From Kondoa malvinella (lineage: Eukaryota > Basidiomycota > Agaricostilbomycetes > Agaricostilbales > Kondoaceae): a stretch of DNA of 64,000 nucleotides. Numbering within the stretch: the stretch's first letter is position 1; the number at the start of each line of letters is the position of its first letter. The position numbers were made by a program, and so were the translations under genes. The notes beneath the pieces are model-generated. The model had not been told where the DNA came from, did not search any database, and saw only the letters and a list, made by a program, of their open reading frames with translations. Of the stretch, positions 50,064 to 61,578 are shown in pieces. The stretch is from NCBI GenBank assembly GCA_039545315.1, contig BCIM01000011.1, positions 124,001 to 188,000 on the forward strand, written 5' to 3'.

Positions 50064-50401
50064 CTTTGCGTCAGCAAGTTGTTGTGCTGGTCTGGGTCGT
50101 GTGTCTGTGTATCCAAGTAGCAGTCAAAGCACAGGGCTGTTGCTAGTACAAGGAAGAGGTGCAGAGGGAAAGATTTGATCGGAGCAGAGTGAAGTCCGCG
50201 GAATCGATGACTCGCTCGACTTGATACATGACTCAATCTCTGAACAACTCCGATAACCGATGTAATGACATTTTGCATAGCATATGGATCTCCTTTGTAC
50301 AAGTTTAAAAGCGCCAGTGGTATTCCCTTTTGACAACATTGTTGAATGATACTCCCTTTTGAATGATACTCTACTAATTCTAAGAAGAGAGGATGGACAG
50401 A
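50064..50401. other. HIS5 promoter and GLT1 3' untranslated region
   Basis: 338 bases between HIS5 (start 50063) and the GLT1 stop. The part from 50255 upward is duplicated, inverted, at 59935-60274, including the repeated TTCAAAAGGGAGTATCATTCAA stretch of the GLT1 3' UTR. No gene seen. Confidence 0.55.
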
Positions 50402-53400
50402 TCAGGCAGAAGCGGTGATGGCTTGAGGCGCAAAGCGAGTCGAGCGCAGTGACCGACGGGTGAGCGAACCAGCGAAAGGCAGGCGAGATTCCGTGTTGGA
50501 CAAGAAGGTGTCCACGTCTACTGCGGCAGCACGTCCCTCTTGGACTTGAGAGAGCAGTCAGCATGCTTGTCCGTAGGTTGATAGAAAAGCGACTCACTGC
50601 CCCAGACAATCAGCGATTGACCTCTGCGTGCATCTCCAGCAGCAAAGACTTTGTCCACGTTGGTCGCATATTTGCCCTTGGCAGTCTTGATGTTGCTTCG
50701 AGGGTCTTGCTCAACACCGAGCGCCTTGACAGCTGCTTCTTCAGGACCCAAGAAACCCAAAGCCAAAAGACAGAGGTCCGCAGGGAAGACTGCGTGGCAT
50801 AAGAACAAGCATGGTGGGCGCAGGAAATCGACTTACATTGTTCAGAGCCGGGAATCTGGCTCATCTTCCAAGCCCCGCTGTGGTCCTTGGTCCACTCGAC
50901 TCTGACTGTCGTGAGACCCTTGAGGTTGCCTTCTTCGTCCTTGATGAACTCCTTGGTCGAGATACAGTACTCTCGAGGGTCTTTGCCAAAGTGAGACGCA
51001 ACCTCGGTGTGACCATAGTCGACACGGAAGATACGAGGCCATGCTGAGGTGGTCAAGCGATTAGCGAAGTAGATCTGTCAGAGGGAAAGCTGAGACTCAC
51101 TTGGCCAGGGGTTGTCAGAACCACGAGCTGCAGGTGGTTGAGGGAGAAGTTCGAAGTTGGTGACAGACAGAGCGCCATGACGGACAGAGGTACCGATGCA
51201 GTCGTTTCCGGTATCACCACCACCGATGACGATGACATGCTTGCCTTTTGCACTGATGTAGCGGCCGTCTTCGAGGTTTGAGTCAAGCAAGCTGCGAGTG
51301 TTTTGGGTAAGAAGCTCCATGGCAAAGTGAATGCCGTTGGCGTCGCGGTTGGAGATCTTGAGGTCACGAGGCCATGTCGCGCCGGTAGCCATGACGAGAG
51401 CGTCATTCTGAGATCGGAGCTCATGAGGGTCCATGTCGCGCCCAATGTGAGTGTTGTTGACGAAGGTGATGCCTTCATCTGCCATCAAATCGAGTCGCCT
51501 CTGAACAACCTTCTTGTCGAGCTGCAAGTCATGCATTTGAGCAAAGTGAGAAAGCAAGGTGAAGATTACTTACTTTCATGTTCGGAATACCGTACATCAG
51601 CAGACCACCGAAACGATCGTTCCGCTCATAGACAGTAACGGAGTGACCAGCCTTGTTGAGCTGATCAGCGCATGCCAAACCAGCTGGTCCTGATCCGACG
51701 ATGGCGACCTTCTTGCCGGTGCGGTATGCTGGAGGTTGAGCTACCATCCAGCCTTCTTCGAAACCCTTGTCGATGATGGCACATTCGATCGACTTGATGC
51801 CGACAGGCGCTTCGTTGATGCCCACTATAGTCATGATCAGTGCTGAACATTGCTCTGAGTGAAGTGTGACTTACGAACACAGGCACCTTCACAAGGAGCA
51901 GGGCAGACACGTCCGGTGAATTCAGGGAAGTTGTTGGTCATCAAGAGACGGTCCAAAGCATCCTTCCATTGACCCTTGAAGACCAAGTCGTTCCATCGAG
52001 GGATAATGTTAGAGATAGGGCAACCGCTGTCAGACTGGCAGAAAGGAACACCGCAGTCCATGCAGCGAGCAGCTTGGACCTTGAGCTCGTTGTCGGTGAG
52101 ACGTGTGCTGAGCTCTGCCCAATCCTTGGTACGCTTGCGAGGCTGTTGCAAGTAATTAGTGATGAATACATATGCAGTAGAGAAAGCTCACGTTGCGGTA
52201 CTTTTCAGACAAACGAGCATATTTCATGAATCCGCGAGTCTTGTCAAGCTTTTCGGCCTTCTTCTTCTCCATCTTCTCGTCAACCATTGAGTCTTCAAGA
52301 TCGACGATCGGAGCCTCCGAATGACCATGTTTAGCGCCCGGGAACTCAGTGCCAGTGTTGGCAGTGGTCTTTGATTTTTGCTCAAGAGTAGAGTTGTCAT
52401 CCTTGATGTCGGCAAAGCCACCCATTTGAGCACGCATCTTCTCTTCGCGAGCCTTCATGCTCTGGCCTTCCAACACTGCTTTATAGTCGAGAGGCATGAC
52501 CCGAACGAAGCGAGGAAGGAGCTGGTTGAAGTTCTTGAGAACACGGCCAGCGTGGGCTGATCCAGTCCAGTGCATGTGATCCTCGATGAGGCCTCTGAGC
52601 TCGGCAATCTCTTGTGGGTCGTTGACAGTGCCAAGTTCGACTTGCTCCATGTTGACCTTGGCCTTGAAGTCTTGACGGATGTCGAGCACGTAGGCGATAC
52701 CACCGCTCATACCAGCAGCAAAGTTTCTGCCGGTCGAGCCGAGAATGACGACTCGTCCACCGGTCATGTACTGCAGGGTATCAGCATAAATACTTGTAAT
52801 CCGCAATTGTACTCACCTCGCAACCGTGATCACCGACACCCTCGACAACAGCTCGAGCACCAGAGTTTCGTACAGCGAAACGCTCCGCTGCGATACCACT
52901 GAAGAAAGCTTCTCCTGAAGTAGCACCATACAAGCAGACGTTGCCGATGATGACATTTTCTTCGGACTTGAAGGAAGAGACCTTGGGAGGGTAGACGATC
53001 AGGCGACCACCAGACAAGCCCTTTCCAACGTAATCGTTGGCGTCACCTTCAAGCTCCAAAGTGATACCAGGAGCGAGGAAAGCACCCATGGATTGACCAG
53101 CGGAACCCTTCATGTCGACGTGAATGGTGTCTTTAGGCAGACCCTCTTCGCCGTAGATCTTTGATACCCGGTTAGACAAGGTCGTACCGAGGGCTCGGTC
53201 AGTGTTGACAACGTCGCAGTCGATGCGAACTGGCAGACCCTTGGTCAATGCTGGCTCAGACTCATCGATGAGCTTGTTGTCAAGACGAATGTAAAGCTTG
53301 TGGTCTTGCTGGCGAGTTTTGTAGGTTGCAACGCCAGGGCGCATCTTCCAAGCTGGCTTCAAGATGGCGCTCAAATCGATGTTGGCGGTCTTTGGGTTGC

Positions 53401-56400
53401 GAAGCGATTCGTCGACCCTCAGCATGTCTGATCGACCAACCATCTCGTTGATGGTGCGGAAGCCGAGCTTAGCCATGATCTCTCGAAGCTCTTCTGCGAC
53501 ATAGTAGAAGAAGCTATCGCAAGAAGTCAGCCCTGTCTCCTCGATGCCAGGGGTTTACATACTTGATGACATGTTCGGGCTGACCATTGAATTTGGCTCG
53601 AAGTTCTGGATCTTGGGTCGCGATACCAACAGGGCAGGTGTTGAGGTGGCATTTCCTATACTGATTGTCAGACAGAACAGAAGCAGAAGCCGGATCACAA
53701 GCACCTCATCATAATGCAGCCCTTCACAGGAGTCACAGGAGTGTCAGCGTGTGCTGACATGAAGTAGAAGATCAGACTTACCAAAGCGATAAGCGGTGTA
53801 GTAGCAAAGCCCCATTCTGACAGTGATATCAGCATCTTCGGACTGGCCGAGGATGAGTGAGACTAACCTTCAGCACCAAGCAAGCAAGCAATAGCGACAT
53901 CACGTCCGGTACGGATTTGACCATCGGTCTGAAGAGTAATTCTGCCTCTAAGGTCGTTCAAGACCAGGGTCTGATGAGTCTCCGCAAGACCGAGTTCCCA
54001 TGGCAGACCAGCGTATTTGATACCTGCAAATGAGGATCAGCTTGATTCCAAATAAAAAATTTGGAAATCTTACCAGTCCATCTTGAGGCACCGGTACCAC
54101 CGTCGTGACCAGACACAAGAATGTGATCAGCCTTGGCCTTTGCAACACCGGAAGCGACAATGCCGACACCGACTTCCGAGACGAGCTTGACGGAAACACG
54201 AGCACGCGGGTTCGAGCACTTGAGATCATAAATCAGCTGCTTCAAGTCTTCGATCGAGTAGATGTCGTGGTGAGGAGGAGGGGAGATCAGACCGACACCT
54301 GGAGTAGAGTGACGGGTGCGTCCGATAGATTTGGAAACCTTGTGACCGGGCAATTCACCACCTTCACCGGGTTTGGCACCTTGAGCCATCTTGATCTGAA
54401 TTTCGTCGGCATCGGCGAGGTAGTTCGAGGTGACACCAAAGCGACCGGAAGCAACTTGCTTGATAGCTGAACGAAGAGAGTCTCCATTTGGTAGAGGGTT
54501 GGATCGCTCGGCATCTTCTCCTCCTTCACCAGTGTTGGACTTGCCACCGAGACGGTTCATTGCGACAGCCAAAGTAGAGTGAGATTCCATCGAGATAGAG
54601 CCGTACGACATGGCACCAGTGCAGAAGCGCTTCACAATGTCATGCCATGGCTCGACTTGGTCGATGGGGATGACTTCTTCGGCTTGGTCGAAGTCAAAGT
54701 CAAGAAGACCGCGAAGTGTGACAGCTCGGACTTGCTCGCGCGCGTTTCCAGCATATGCTTCGTAGGACTTCTTGTTCTTTGTTCGAACAGCATCTTGCAA
54801 GTTGGCCATAGCCATAGGATCGTTGATGTGCGCTTCTCCACCATCTCGCCAATGGTATTCTCCGGACTCGGGCAGACCAGGAGGAATGACAGAGTTGGTG
54901 GATGGGTATCCGCGTTCATGGTATTCGAAGGCGTCGAGAGCGAGAAGCTCGAAAGTAGCACCTTGAATTCTGCTGGCAGTTCCAGTGAAGCATTTTTCAA
55001 CGACAGATGCGTCAAGACCCAAGATTTCAAAGATTTGAGCAGCCTTGTAGGATTGTAGAGTAGAGATACCCATCTTGGACATGACTTTGAGGATACCGTT
55101 GTCGACAGCGTGAATGTAGTTGTTCATCACATCGTCGCCCGAGAGGCCGTTCTTCAAAAGACCTTCTCTTTCCAACTTTAGCATAGCCTCCATGCAGAGG
55201 TAAGGGTTGATGGCGTCAGCACCGTATCCGACGAGGACACACATGTGGTGAACTTCTCTTGCTTCAGCAGTCTCGACAATCAAAGCAATTTTGCTTCTCT
55301 GTTTGCTGCCAACGAGGTAGTGATGAACGCCACCAACAGCTGCTAGAGCGGAGACAGCGACTCGTTCAGCATTGACACCGCGGTCGGAAAGAATGAGGAC
55401 TCGAATGCCATCGGTAGTAGCTTGGGCGGCTTCCTTAAAGATGCGCTCGAGGTGGTTCTTGTAGCCTGGGAGGCCTTCGGACTTGGGGAAGGTGAGGTCC
55501 AGAGTGCGAGACGGCCAGTCCTGGTGAACATCATCAAGCTTCTTGAGCGCCTGAGTCTCTTCCACGGTCAAGATTGGTGAGCTCAGGAGCAGACGGTGGC
55601 ACTGCTCTGGGCGCATCTCGAGCAAGTTCCCTTCGAAGCCGACGTAGCATTCAAGCGACATGACAATGTTCTCTCGGATAGGGTCGATAGGAGGATTGGT
55701 GACTTGAGCGAAAAGCTGACGGAAGTAGTCGTAAATTAGACGAGGCTGAGTAGACATGCAGGCGAGAGGAGCATCGTTTGCCATGGAACCGAGTGCTTCT
55801 TTTCCGTCGTTGATCATAGGACGCAAGAGAAGGTCGAGCTGTTCAAAGGTGTAACCGAAAGCGAGAAGCTTGGGGTCGCGAGAGATGGTGTACTCGTCAA
55901 GAACGATGCCGAGGTTCATGCCCTTTGCACGTTCTTTCTTCATGATTTGAGGGAGTTTAAGCATTTGATTGTCGAGCCAGTCTGCGAACTTCTGGCGACC
56001 GGCCGTCTTCATCTTCAACTCCTTGTCATCCACAATCCTTCCCTCGACAGTGTCCACCAACAGCATCTTTCCAGGCTGGAGACGACCCTTGTGGGTGATC
56101 TTCTCTGGTTCAATGTAGATGGTACCGACTTCAGATGCACAGATCATGATGTCTTCGTTGGTGGTGATCCATCGGCAAGGACGGAGACCGTTTCTGTCCA
56201 AGTTGGCACCACAGTATCGACCATCAGAGAAAGTGAAGAGAGCTGGACCATCCCAAGGTTCCATCAAGCACGCTGCCCATTGGTAGAAAGCGACCTTCTC
56301 CGGTTCCATGTCTGCATTGTCCTGCCACGCCTCTGGTACCATCATCATGACCGCTTCAGGCAAAGTCACAACACCGTTGACCACGAGTAGTTCAAGAACA

Positions 56401-57752
56401 TTGTCGAAAGCAGCAGAGTCAGAACCGCCGACTTCAATGATAGGGTAGAGCATGGGCAATTCGTCACCAAAGTTGGCAGAAACCAAGTTGCCTTCACGAG
56501 CTCGCATCCAGTTCTTGTTGCCTCGAAGCGTGTTGATTTCACCGTTGTGTGCGGCCCATCGCATAGGCTGAGCTCGGTCCCAAGATGGGAAGGTGTTGGT
56601 GGAGAAACGAGAGTGGACAAGACAGAAGTGAGACTTGAACAAAACGTGGCTAAAAAATATCAATGTTAGCCGGAAAGTTAAAGGCAGCGATATTTTGGCT
56701 CACTTGAGATCGTGGTAGTAGTTGTACACCTGAGGAGGCGACAGCTGACCCTTGTAGACAATATTCTGAGGGCTCAGAGAGCAAATGTAGAACCAGTTGG
56801 CCAGAGTAATGGTGTGCGTGGCGTGCTTGCGAAGAACGTAAAGCTGACGGTTGAAGTATTTCTCATCGAAAGCTTTGCCAGAGTCGGTCTTAAGGACGAC
56901 CATTGGCTGAATGACCAAGGGCTCTCTGCTGAGGGCGGCAGGACCAAGGATGGTGTTGTCGCGAGGTACTTCACGCCAACCCAAAACTTTCAGGTCTAGC
57001 GAGTCTGCGATCTTCTCGAAAGTTGCTCGGTGCTCAGCTTGAGTTTCAGCAGAGCGAGGCTTCAAGAAGACATTGCCGACTGCGTACTGGCCGAGAGGAG
57101 GAATAGTGCAGTCGAGGTCGCGCTGGAATTCTCTTCGGAAGAAAGCATCGGGCATGCCAACCATGACACTAGACGCATCGATTAGTTCAAAGCACAGCAT
57201 ATCTGTGCAGTGAAGACGTACCCAGCTCCGTCACCATCGCGAGCGTCAGCTCCAGTGGCACCTCTGTGGGTCATGTTGCACAAGAGAGATCTTGCATCGG
57301 TGACAATCTTGTGCGAAGGTTCTCCCTTGATGTGGCAGACCTATTTGAATGACATTAGACAAAGCCAAAGATGCGATAGAAGTATACTGACGAAGCCAAC
57401 ACCGCAAGCATCCTTTTCGTTTTCAGGGTCTGTAAAACATTATGAGCGCCAAAACCAGTAGGCCGCCAAAGGATATGTACCATATAGACCTTGCTAAATA
57501 TCGCAAGACCGGAAATCAGAATCGATTCTTTATGCGCATGAAATATAGCAAAGAACTCACAGCCGCAGGCAATGCTCCAGCCCAATGAGTCTCTGAGCGT
57601 TCGACCTCTTCAGCCTGAGCTTGAATGGCGGCTAGAGCCTCGACATCTACTTGAGAAGTGGAAGCTGTTGGGATGTCATCTTCGACGAATCTGACAGATT
57701 TGTTTTCTTGAATGTGTCTTGATTGAGTGGCTGGCTTGACGCTATCGAGCAT
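50402..57752 (-). CDS. GLT1: NAD(P)H-dependent glutamate synthase (GOGAT)
   Basis: Minus strand from ATG 57752 ([18 protein letters not shown]) to TGA 50402-50404, roughly 2,100 residues. A 76-residue propeptide precedes Cys77 in [14 protein letters not shown], the glutaminase nucleophile; a 13-nt exon (57481-57493) is needed to form it. Next come [40 protein letters not shown] and [15 protein letters not shown]. The synthase domain has [40 protein letters not shown] and the 3Fe-4S ligands in [15 protein letters not shown]. The beta part has [15 protein letters not shown] and [10 protein letters not shown] (Fe-S), [16 protein letters not shown] (FAD) and [14 protein letters not shown] (NAD(P)H). 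It makes two glutamates from glutamine and 2-oxoglutarate. The last exon starts [16 protein letters not shown]. Confidence 0.95.
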
Positions 57753-58473
57753 AGTATAGCCTAGGATGTTTAGGCTGTAGTTGGTGGTCAAGGACAGAGA
57801 GGCGAGAGGCAAAAAGGCGGAGTAACGATAGAAATTGTCAAACAACAGAAGATCGAGTCGGATAAAATAAGAGTGAACAGAGAAAAGGAAGAGAACAAGT
57901 GAATATCAGGAGCTGTTTATACTACAATGCATACAGCACTAACCTTTAGAACTTTTCGATCGAGAACGAGTGGAGGAGTGGCCAATGAATGCAAGCCTAA
58001 TTGCCTTGAGACAAGCGAGTGTAGGGAAATCGAAGCGCTGCCTTTGATGATATCGGCTGCGGTGCTGCGTGTATAGGCGATGCTTCGTTCGGTTAATGTA
58101 TCGGCGAAGGTCTACAGCGGTGCTTGGAACGAATAATATCAAGGGCATTTTTTGCTCGGAAGATGCCAGGGATCCATCCGAACATGTCTCTCCTCCAGGT
58201 TCTATCACCTTACGAGAATTCCCGAGTCTGGGGTATAGCACCGAATATACAGCGCAAGGAAGCCACGCAGCAGTGGTGTCAATTCCATGTCATTGTCATC
58301 CCTTGCAACAAGCGTCCACCACATTGCGACCCGATCCAGGAAGATCACATCAGCATGTGTCTTATCTTCTTATCACATCCGCTTATCGCTGAAACACGGC
58401 AAACGCTTCCCTCAATTCTGGGTCACATTCATCTCAGTCAATCAGTGTTCCGAGAAATTAGGGATAAGCTCAC
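57753..58473. other. GLT1 upstream region
   Basis: 721 bases between the GLT1 start and the carrier gene's stop. It should hold the GLT1 promoter. A plus-strand open frame at about 58124-58504 gives up to 126 residues but lacks any motif and overlaps the carrier gene's last exon. GATA-type sites (GATA/TATC) are present but too common to claim nitrogen control. Confidence 0.45.
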
Positions 58474-59875
58474 TCATTGCAAATCGCCGCTCCAAATAGC
58501 ATAAAAGAGGAACCCGACAGAATACACTGGCACAATGGTGAAAAACTTGCTGGCTTTTGAAGCTCGCCTAGCCGTCCTTAGCAGATCGTTGCCGCTGTCA
58601 TTGATGGTTCCGCCGAGTGCTGGATGTGCAGTGAGCCTAGGCTGAGCTGGACTGTTCTGCGAGACGTTGGTTTTGCTGATGAAGCTTTTCAACCCGCGTT
58701 TACGGTAAGCATCCGCTAGACACTCGAAGGCTGAAGGTAGCGATCCTGGCGAAGGCGATAAATACCGTTGTCGAGCTATTGGCGTTGAGCTTTTGTGGTG
58801 CGACTTCCATTCCTTTGCCCATTGAATTCGCCGTTCCCAGATGATGCTTCTTGCTGCCTGTGGATCTGATTGTCAACCACGTCGACTATAGCAAGCAGGT
58901 GTCGCACATCGAAAGGTCTCCCTATTAAGCCATACATCAATCCAGCTAAACTCCCGCCGCAGATAATGACAACAGCTTGCACAGTCCGAGCGAACCATTC
59001 GCGCTCCGTCAAGACGTTGTTTCTAGATAGATATTGGCGAACATCCCGAGCGACTTGTCGACCGGCTTCGAATACCGAAAAGAACAAGGCGAAACCTGAA
59101 AAAACATGAGCCTGATTCCTATGGCCTCACAAGGCGATCTACCCAGAGAATCTCGACACAGCGTCAGGGAAAACATAGACCAGCCTCGAGTAGCAAAGCG
59201 CTTGACATGTCGAGCGAAAGAAAAGGTACTTTCAGATGGGTGATTGACAGGTAATAGAAAGCTAGGCCGAGCTGCTTGTTGTAATATTTTGGACCACCCA
59301 GGCCAAGGCTTCTTCGAATGCGACAGGTCATTGACAACAAACCGAATGTTATCGAGCGGGCTGGAAATACATGATTGAGCAGCACCCGCTAAAGCACCGC
59401 AAGCTGCCGGGACGTATAGAGGATCTAGTCGTTGTGAGAGATAGTGCTCGCTGGTGCCGTAGGTGGAGAACAGCGTAAAGCCAACAGCTGAATTGAGGAT
59501 CATGGGAGCTAGCTTCGCATTGTCAACCGACGTTTCTCCTTTGAAGTGTACAGCCTCACCATATGCCGAGAGAAGAATCTACCCAGACCATCTTGACGAA
59601 TGGCTTTCCAGATGAACGCGGAGTCTAGAGTTGCGCCTGAGGCAGCAGCAGATGCATTCAGGCCAGTGAAGGCGGTTATCTTGCTCGGTCTATCGAGACC
59701 CTTGAGCTAGCGCTTGACTGCTAGGAGAGGAGCAGTACCGAAAGAGCCTTATCGGACGCGAGAACGTCAACACGAGAAGCGAGAATATGCTTCGACTGAG
59801 AGCTGCTGGCAGCGCAGATGGACCGAGTTGTTCTCCATCACTTGGTATATCGATGCTAGGTATATCAGAGCTCAT
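58474..59875 (-). CDS. Mitochondrial carrier-like protein (divergent)
   Basis: Minus strand from ATG 59875 (MSSDIPSIDIPSDGEQLG) to TGA 58474-58476. After an N-terminal exon whose donor I could not fix come DSAFIWKAIRQDGLGRFFSR, then NSAVGFTLFSTYGTSEHYLS, CGALAGAAQSCISSPLDNIR with a PxDxxR carrier motif, FALFFSVFEAGRQVARDV and VIICGGSLAGLMYGLIGRPF followed by DVR, a second PxDxxR. Pairs of helices around SPLDNIR and GRPFDVR and the AGAAQSC/GSLAG turns are typical of SLC25 repeats. The C-terminal part ends FFTIVPVYSVGFLFYAIWSG. The acidic/aromatic half of each motif is weak, so it is a divergent family member. Substrate unknown. The N-terminal exon lies next to the inverted GLT1 duplicate. Confidence 0.6.
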
Positions 59876-59934
59876 TGGTATGCGAAGACTTTGATTTCAT
59901 GTCCCAAGCTATTGGTCGAATGTGGACAAAGCTC

Positions 59935-60274
59935 GCAGAGTCGCTTTCTTCCCATCTGCAGACAAGCATGCTGATTGCTCTCTCAAGTTCAAGAAGGACG
60001 TGCTGCAGCAGTAGACGTGGACACGTTCTTGTCCACGGAATCTCGCTTGCCTTTCGCTGGTTCGCTCACCCGTCGGTCCTTGCGCTCGACTCGCTTTGCG
60101 CCTCAAGCCATCACCGCTTCTGCCTGATCTGTCCATCCTCTCTTCTTAGAGTTAGTAGAGTATCATTCAAAAGGGAGTATCATTCAACAATGTTGTCAAA
60201 AGGGAATACCACTGGCGCTTTTTTACTTGTACAAAGGAGATCCATATGCTATGCAAAATGTCATTACATCGGTT
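59935..60274 (+). pseudogene. Inverted duplicate of the GLT1 3' end
   Basis: About 340 bases closely match 50255-50597 in opposite orientation. They include the last GLT1 intron, the whole last exon (same TESRLAFRWF-region sequence in shifted frame, stop context CTGCCTGATCTGTCC) and the start of the 3' UTR (TTCAAAAGGGAGTATCATTCAA). The copy has lost the GT of the intron donor (GCAGAGTC against GCAGTGAGTC), lacks three bases of the coding part (TTGTCCACGG against TTGTCCAACACGG) and carries scattered substitutions. It has no promoter or upstream GLT1 exons, so it is a non-coding gene fragment. Confidence 0.85.
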
Positions 60275-60390
60275 GTTGAGGCGAATGAGCCAAAAACGAC
60301 ACCGATACCCTGACCAGATAGACACCAAAATGAATCAGCTTAAGTGTATACGAGATGCACCAACTGTACGTACGTGGGGAGAAGAGGAAG

Positions 60391-61215
60391 CTAAAGAACT
60401 GGGAACGCATCCATCGGATCTTTGGATGCAATGGGTCGGATTTTCTGACACGCCAGCACATCAATGGCTCCATCAAGTTCGCCCGCCTCCAGGTCCAGGT
60501 CGACATCAAGGAAGGATCGCAAATCTGCTTTGATGGTTCTTGGATGGGCCTCAGCATCCCGCTTCTTGGCAGCTTCTGTATTCATCCTGCTATGGGCGTA
60601 GGAGACGATTTCTTTAATAGGTTGCGGCAGTTCATTCAATGCTTTGTCGATTTCAGCTGCCCGTTGATCTATACGTCGCCGAGTGATGATAGTGATAGCC
60701 TCTCGCACTGCAATACAGCTCGAAGATCAGCAATTTGCCCTCTGCAGCAATAGCTGCGGAGCGTACGCGTCATGTTGCCCGTTTCAGCTGGCCACAGACC
60801 TTTGCTCTTCATCAAAGTGGTTGTCGCTGCAACACGTGATGAGACAAGGATACGCGAGGTGAATTTGCTTTGCTCCTACCTAGAAGTATTCTTTCTGCGA
60901 TCTGCCAATGTAAGAAATTGCGTGCTGTTTCCTTTGCTCTCTCGCTTGCCAGTTCCTTTTCCGTTTCCAACAGCTGTATCTGCAGCTGCAATGCCTTTTC
61001 GCGATCTGCCGCGGCCTCCGCTTCTAGATGTCGTTGATACTGTCGGTACAATCAGTACAGTCCTTGATCGCAAAGCACACGATGCGCACATTCCTGCTAT
61101 ATCTTTCATACACTTCGAATTCAATAACACATTTCGGTACAAGGGCAGACAGATCCTTGCGAGGTCGGCCACGCTTCTTCTTGGTGACAGGCGGGGGCGC
61201 TTCGTTGTCGCTCAT
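60391..61215 (-). CDS. AT-hook and coiled-coil protein
   Basis: Minus strand from ATG 61215. It begins MSDNEAPPPVTKKKRGRPRK, a canonical AT-hook (GRPRK core) that binds the minor groove of AT-rich DNA. An intron at about 61043-61132 leads to RQYQRHLEAEAAADREKALQ and LLETEKELASERAKETAR, a clear coiled coil, then HWQIAERILLG. The last exon has VREAITIITRRRIDQRAAE, KALNELPQPIKEIVSYAHSR, MNTEAAKKRDAEAHPRTIKA and SFLDVDLDLEAGELDGAIDV, ending at 60391. The length is about 210 residues. The combination suggests a chromatin-associated protein, but I recognise no named family. It lies between the GLT1 duplicate and a small third fragment of the same repeat, so its surroundings have been rearranged. 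Confidence 0.6.
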
Positions 61216-61578
61216 GCGGGCGTGCTGGAGAGAGGGCGAGGGTCACTTATCAATAGAGGGACAGCCTGCGCGCGCCAGAGTTTGCTTTTCAAAAGCTACA
61301 AAGTTGACCTTGGACCATAGTGCTCTACCCATAGAACGCCTCCCCTCAAGTCATGTCGCTCAAAGCTGTGACATCATTGCACCACCTGACATGCCCAAGA
61401 CGAGCCTGTCGCTTTGCACATACCCTCAGCGCAGGAGTATACCCTAGAGAATTGAAGGATCCACCATGCTATGCAAAATGTCACTAGATCAATTGTTGTG
61501 ACTTGAAAGTACTTGCACACATGTCCAACAGTGGCAGAACAGTACAAGCATTGTACATAAGAATACATCAACCTTTCT
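61216..61578. other. Intergenic with a short third copy of the GLT1 3' UTR repeat
   Basis: 363 bases. About 46 bases at 61455-61500 align with 60234-60279 (shared core CATGCTATGCAAAATGTCA... and a TTGTTG end that the original at 50255 lacks), so this fragment is closer to the duplicate than to GLT1. The remainder should hold the promoter of the AT-hook gene. No other feature is seen. Confidence 0.5.

Noticed and set aside
48487..57752. HIS5-GLT1 as a nitrogen-metabolism gene cluster
   Set aside because: Two amino-acid genes side by side with an unrelated Fe-S assembly gene do not make a functional cluster. Chance adjacency is more likely.
58124..58504. Plus-strand open frame upstream of GLT1
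   Set aside because: No motif, and its 3' end overlaps the last exon of the carrier-like gene on the other strand.
59875..60279. Plus-strand open frame as a new protein
   Set aside because: It is the GLT1 last exon and 3' UTR read in the wrong frame after duplication.
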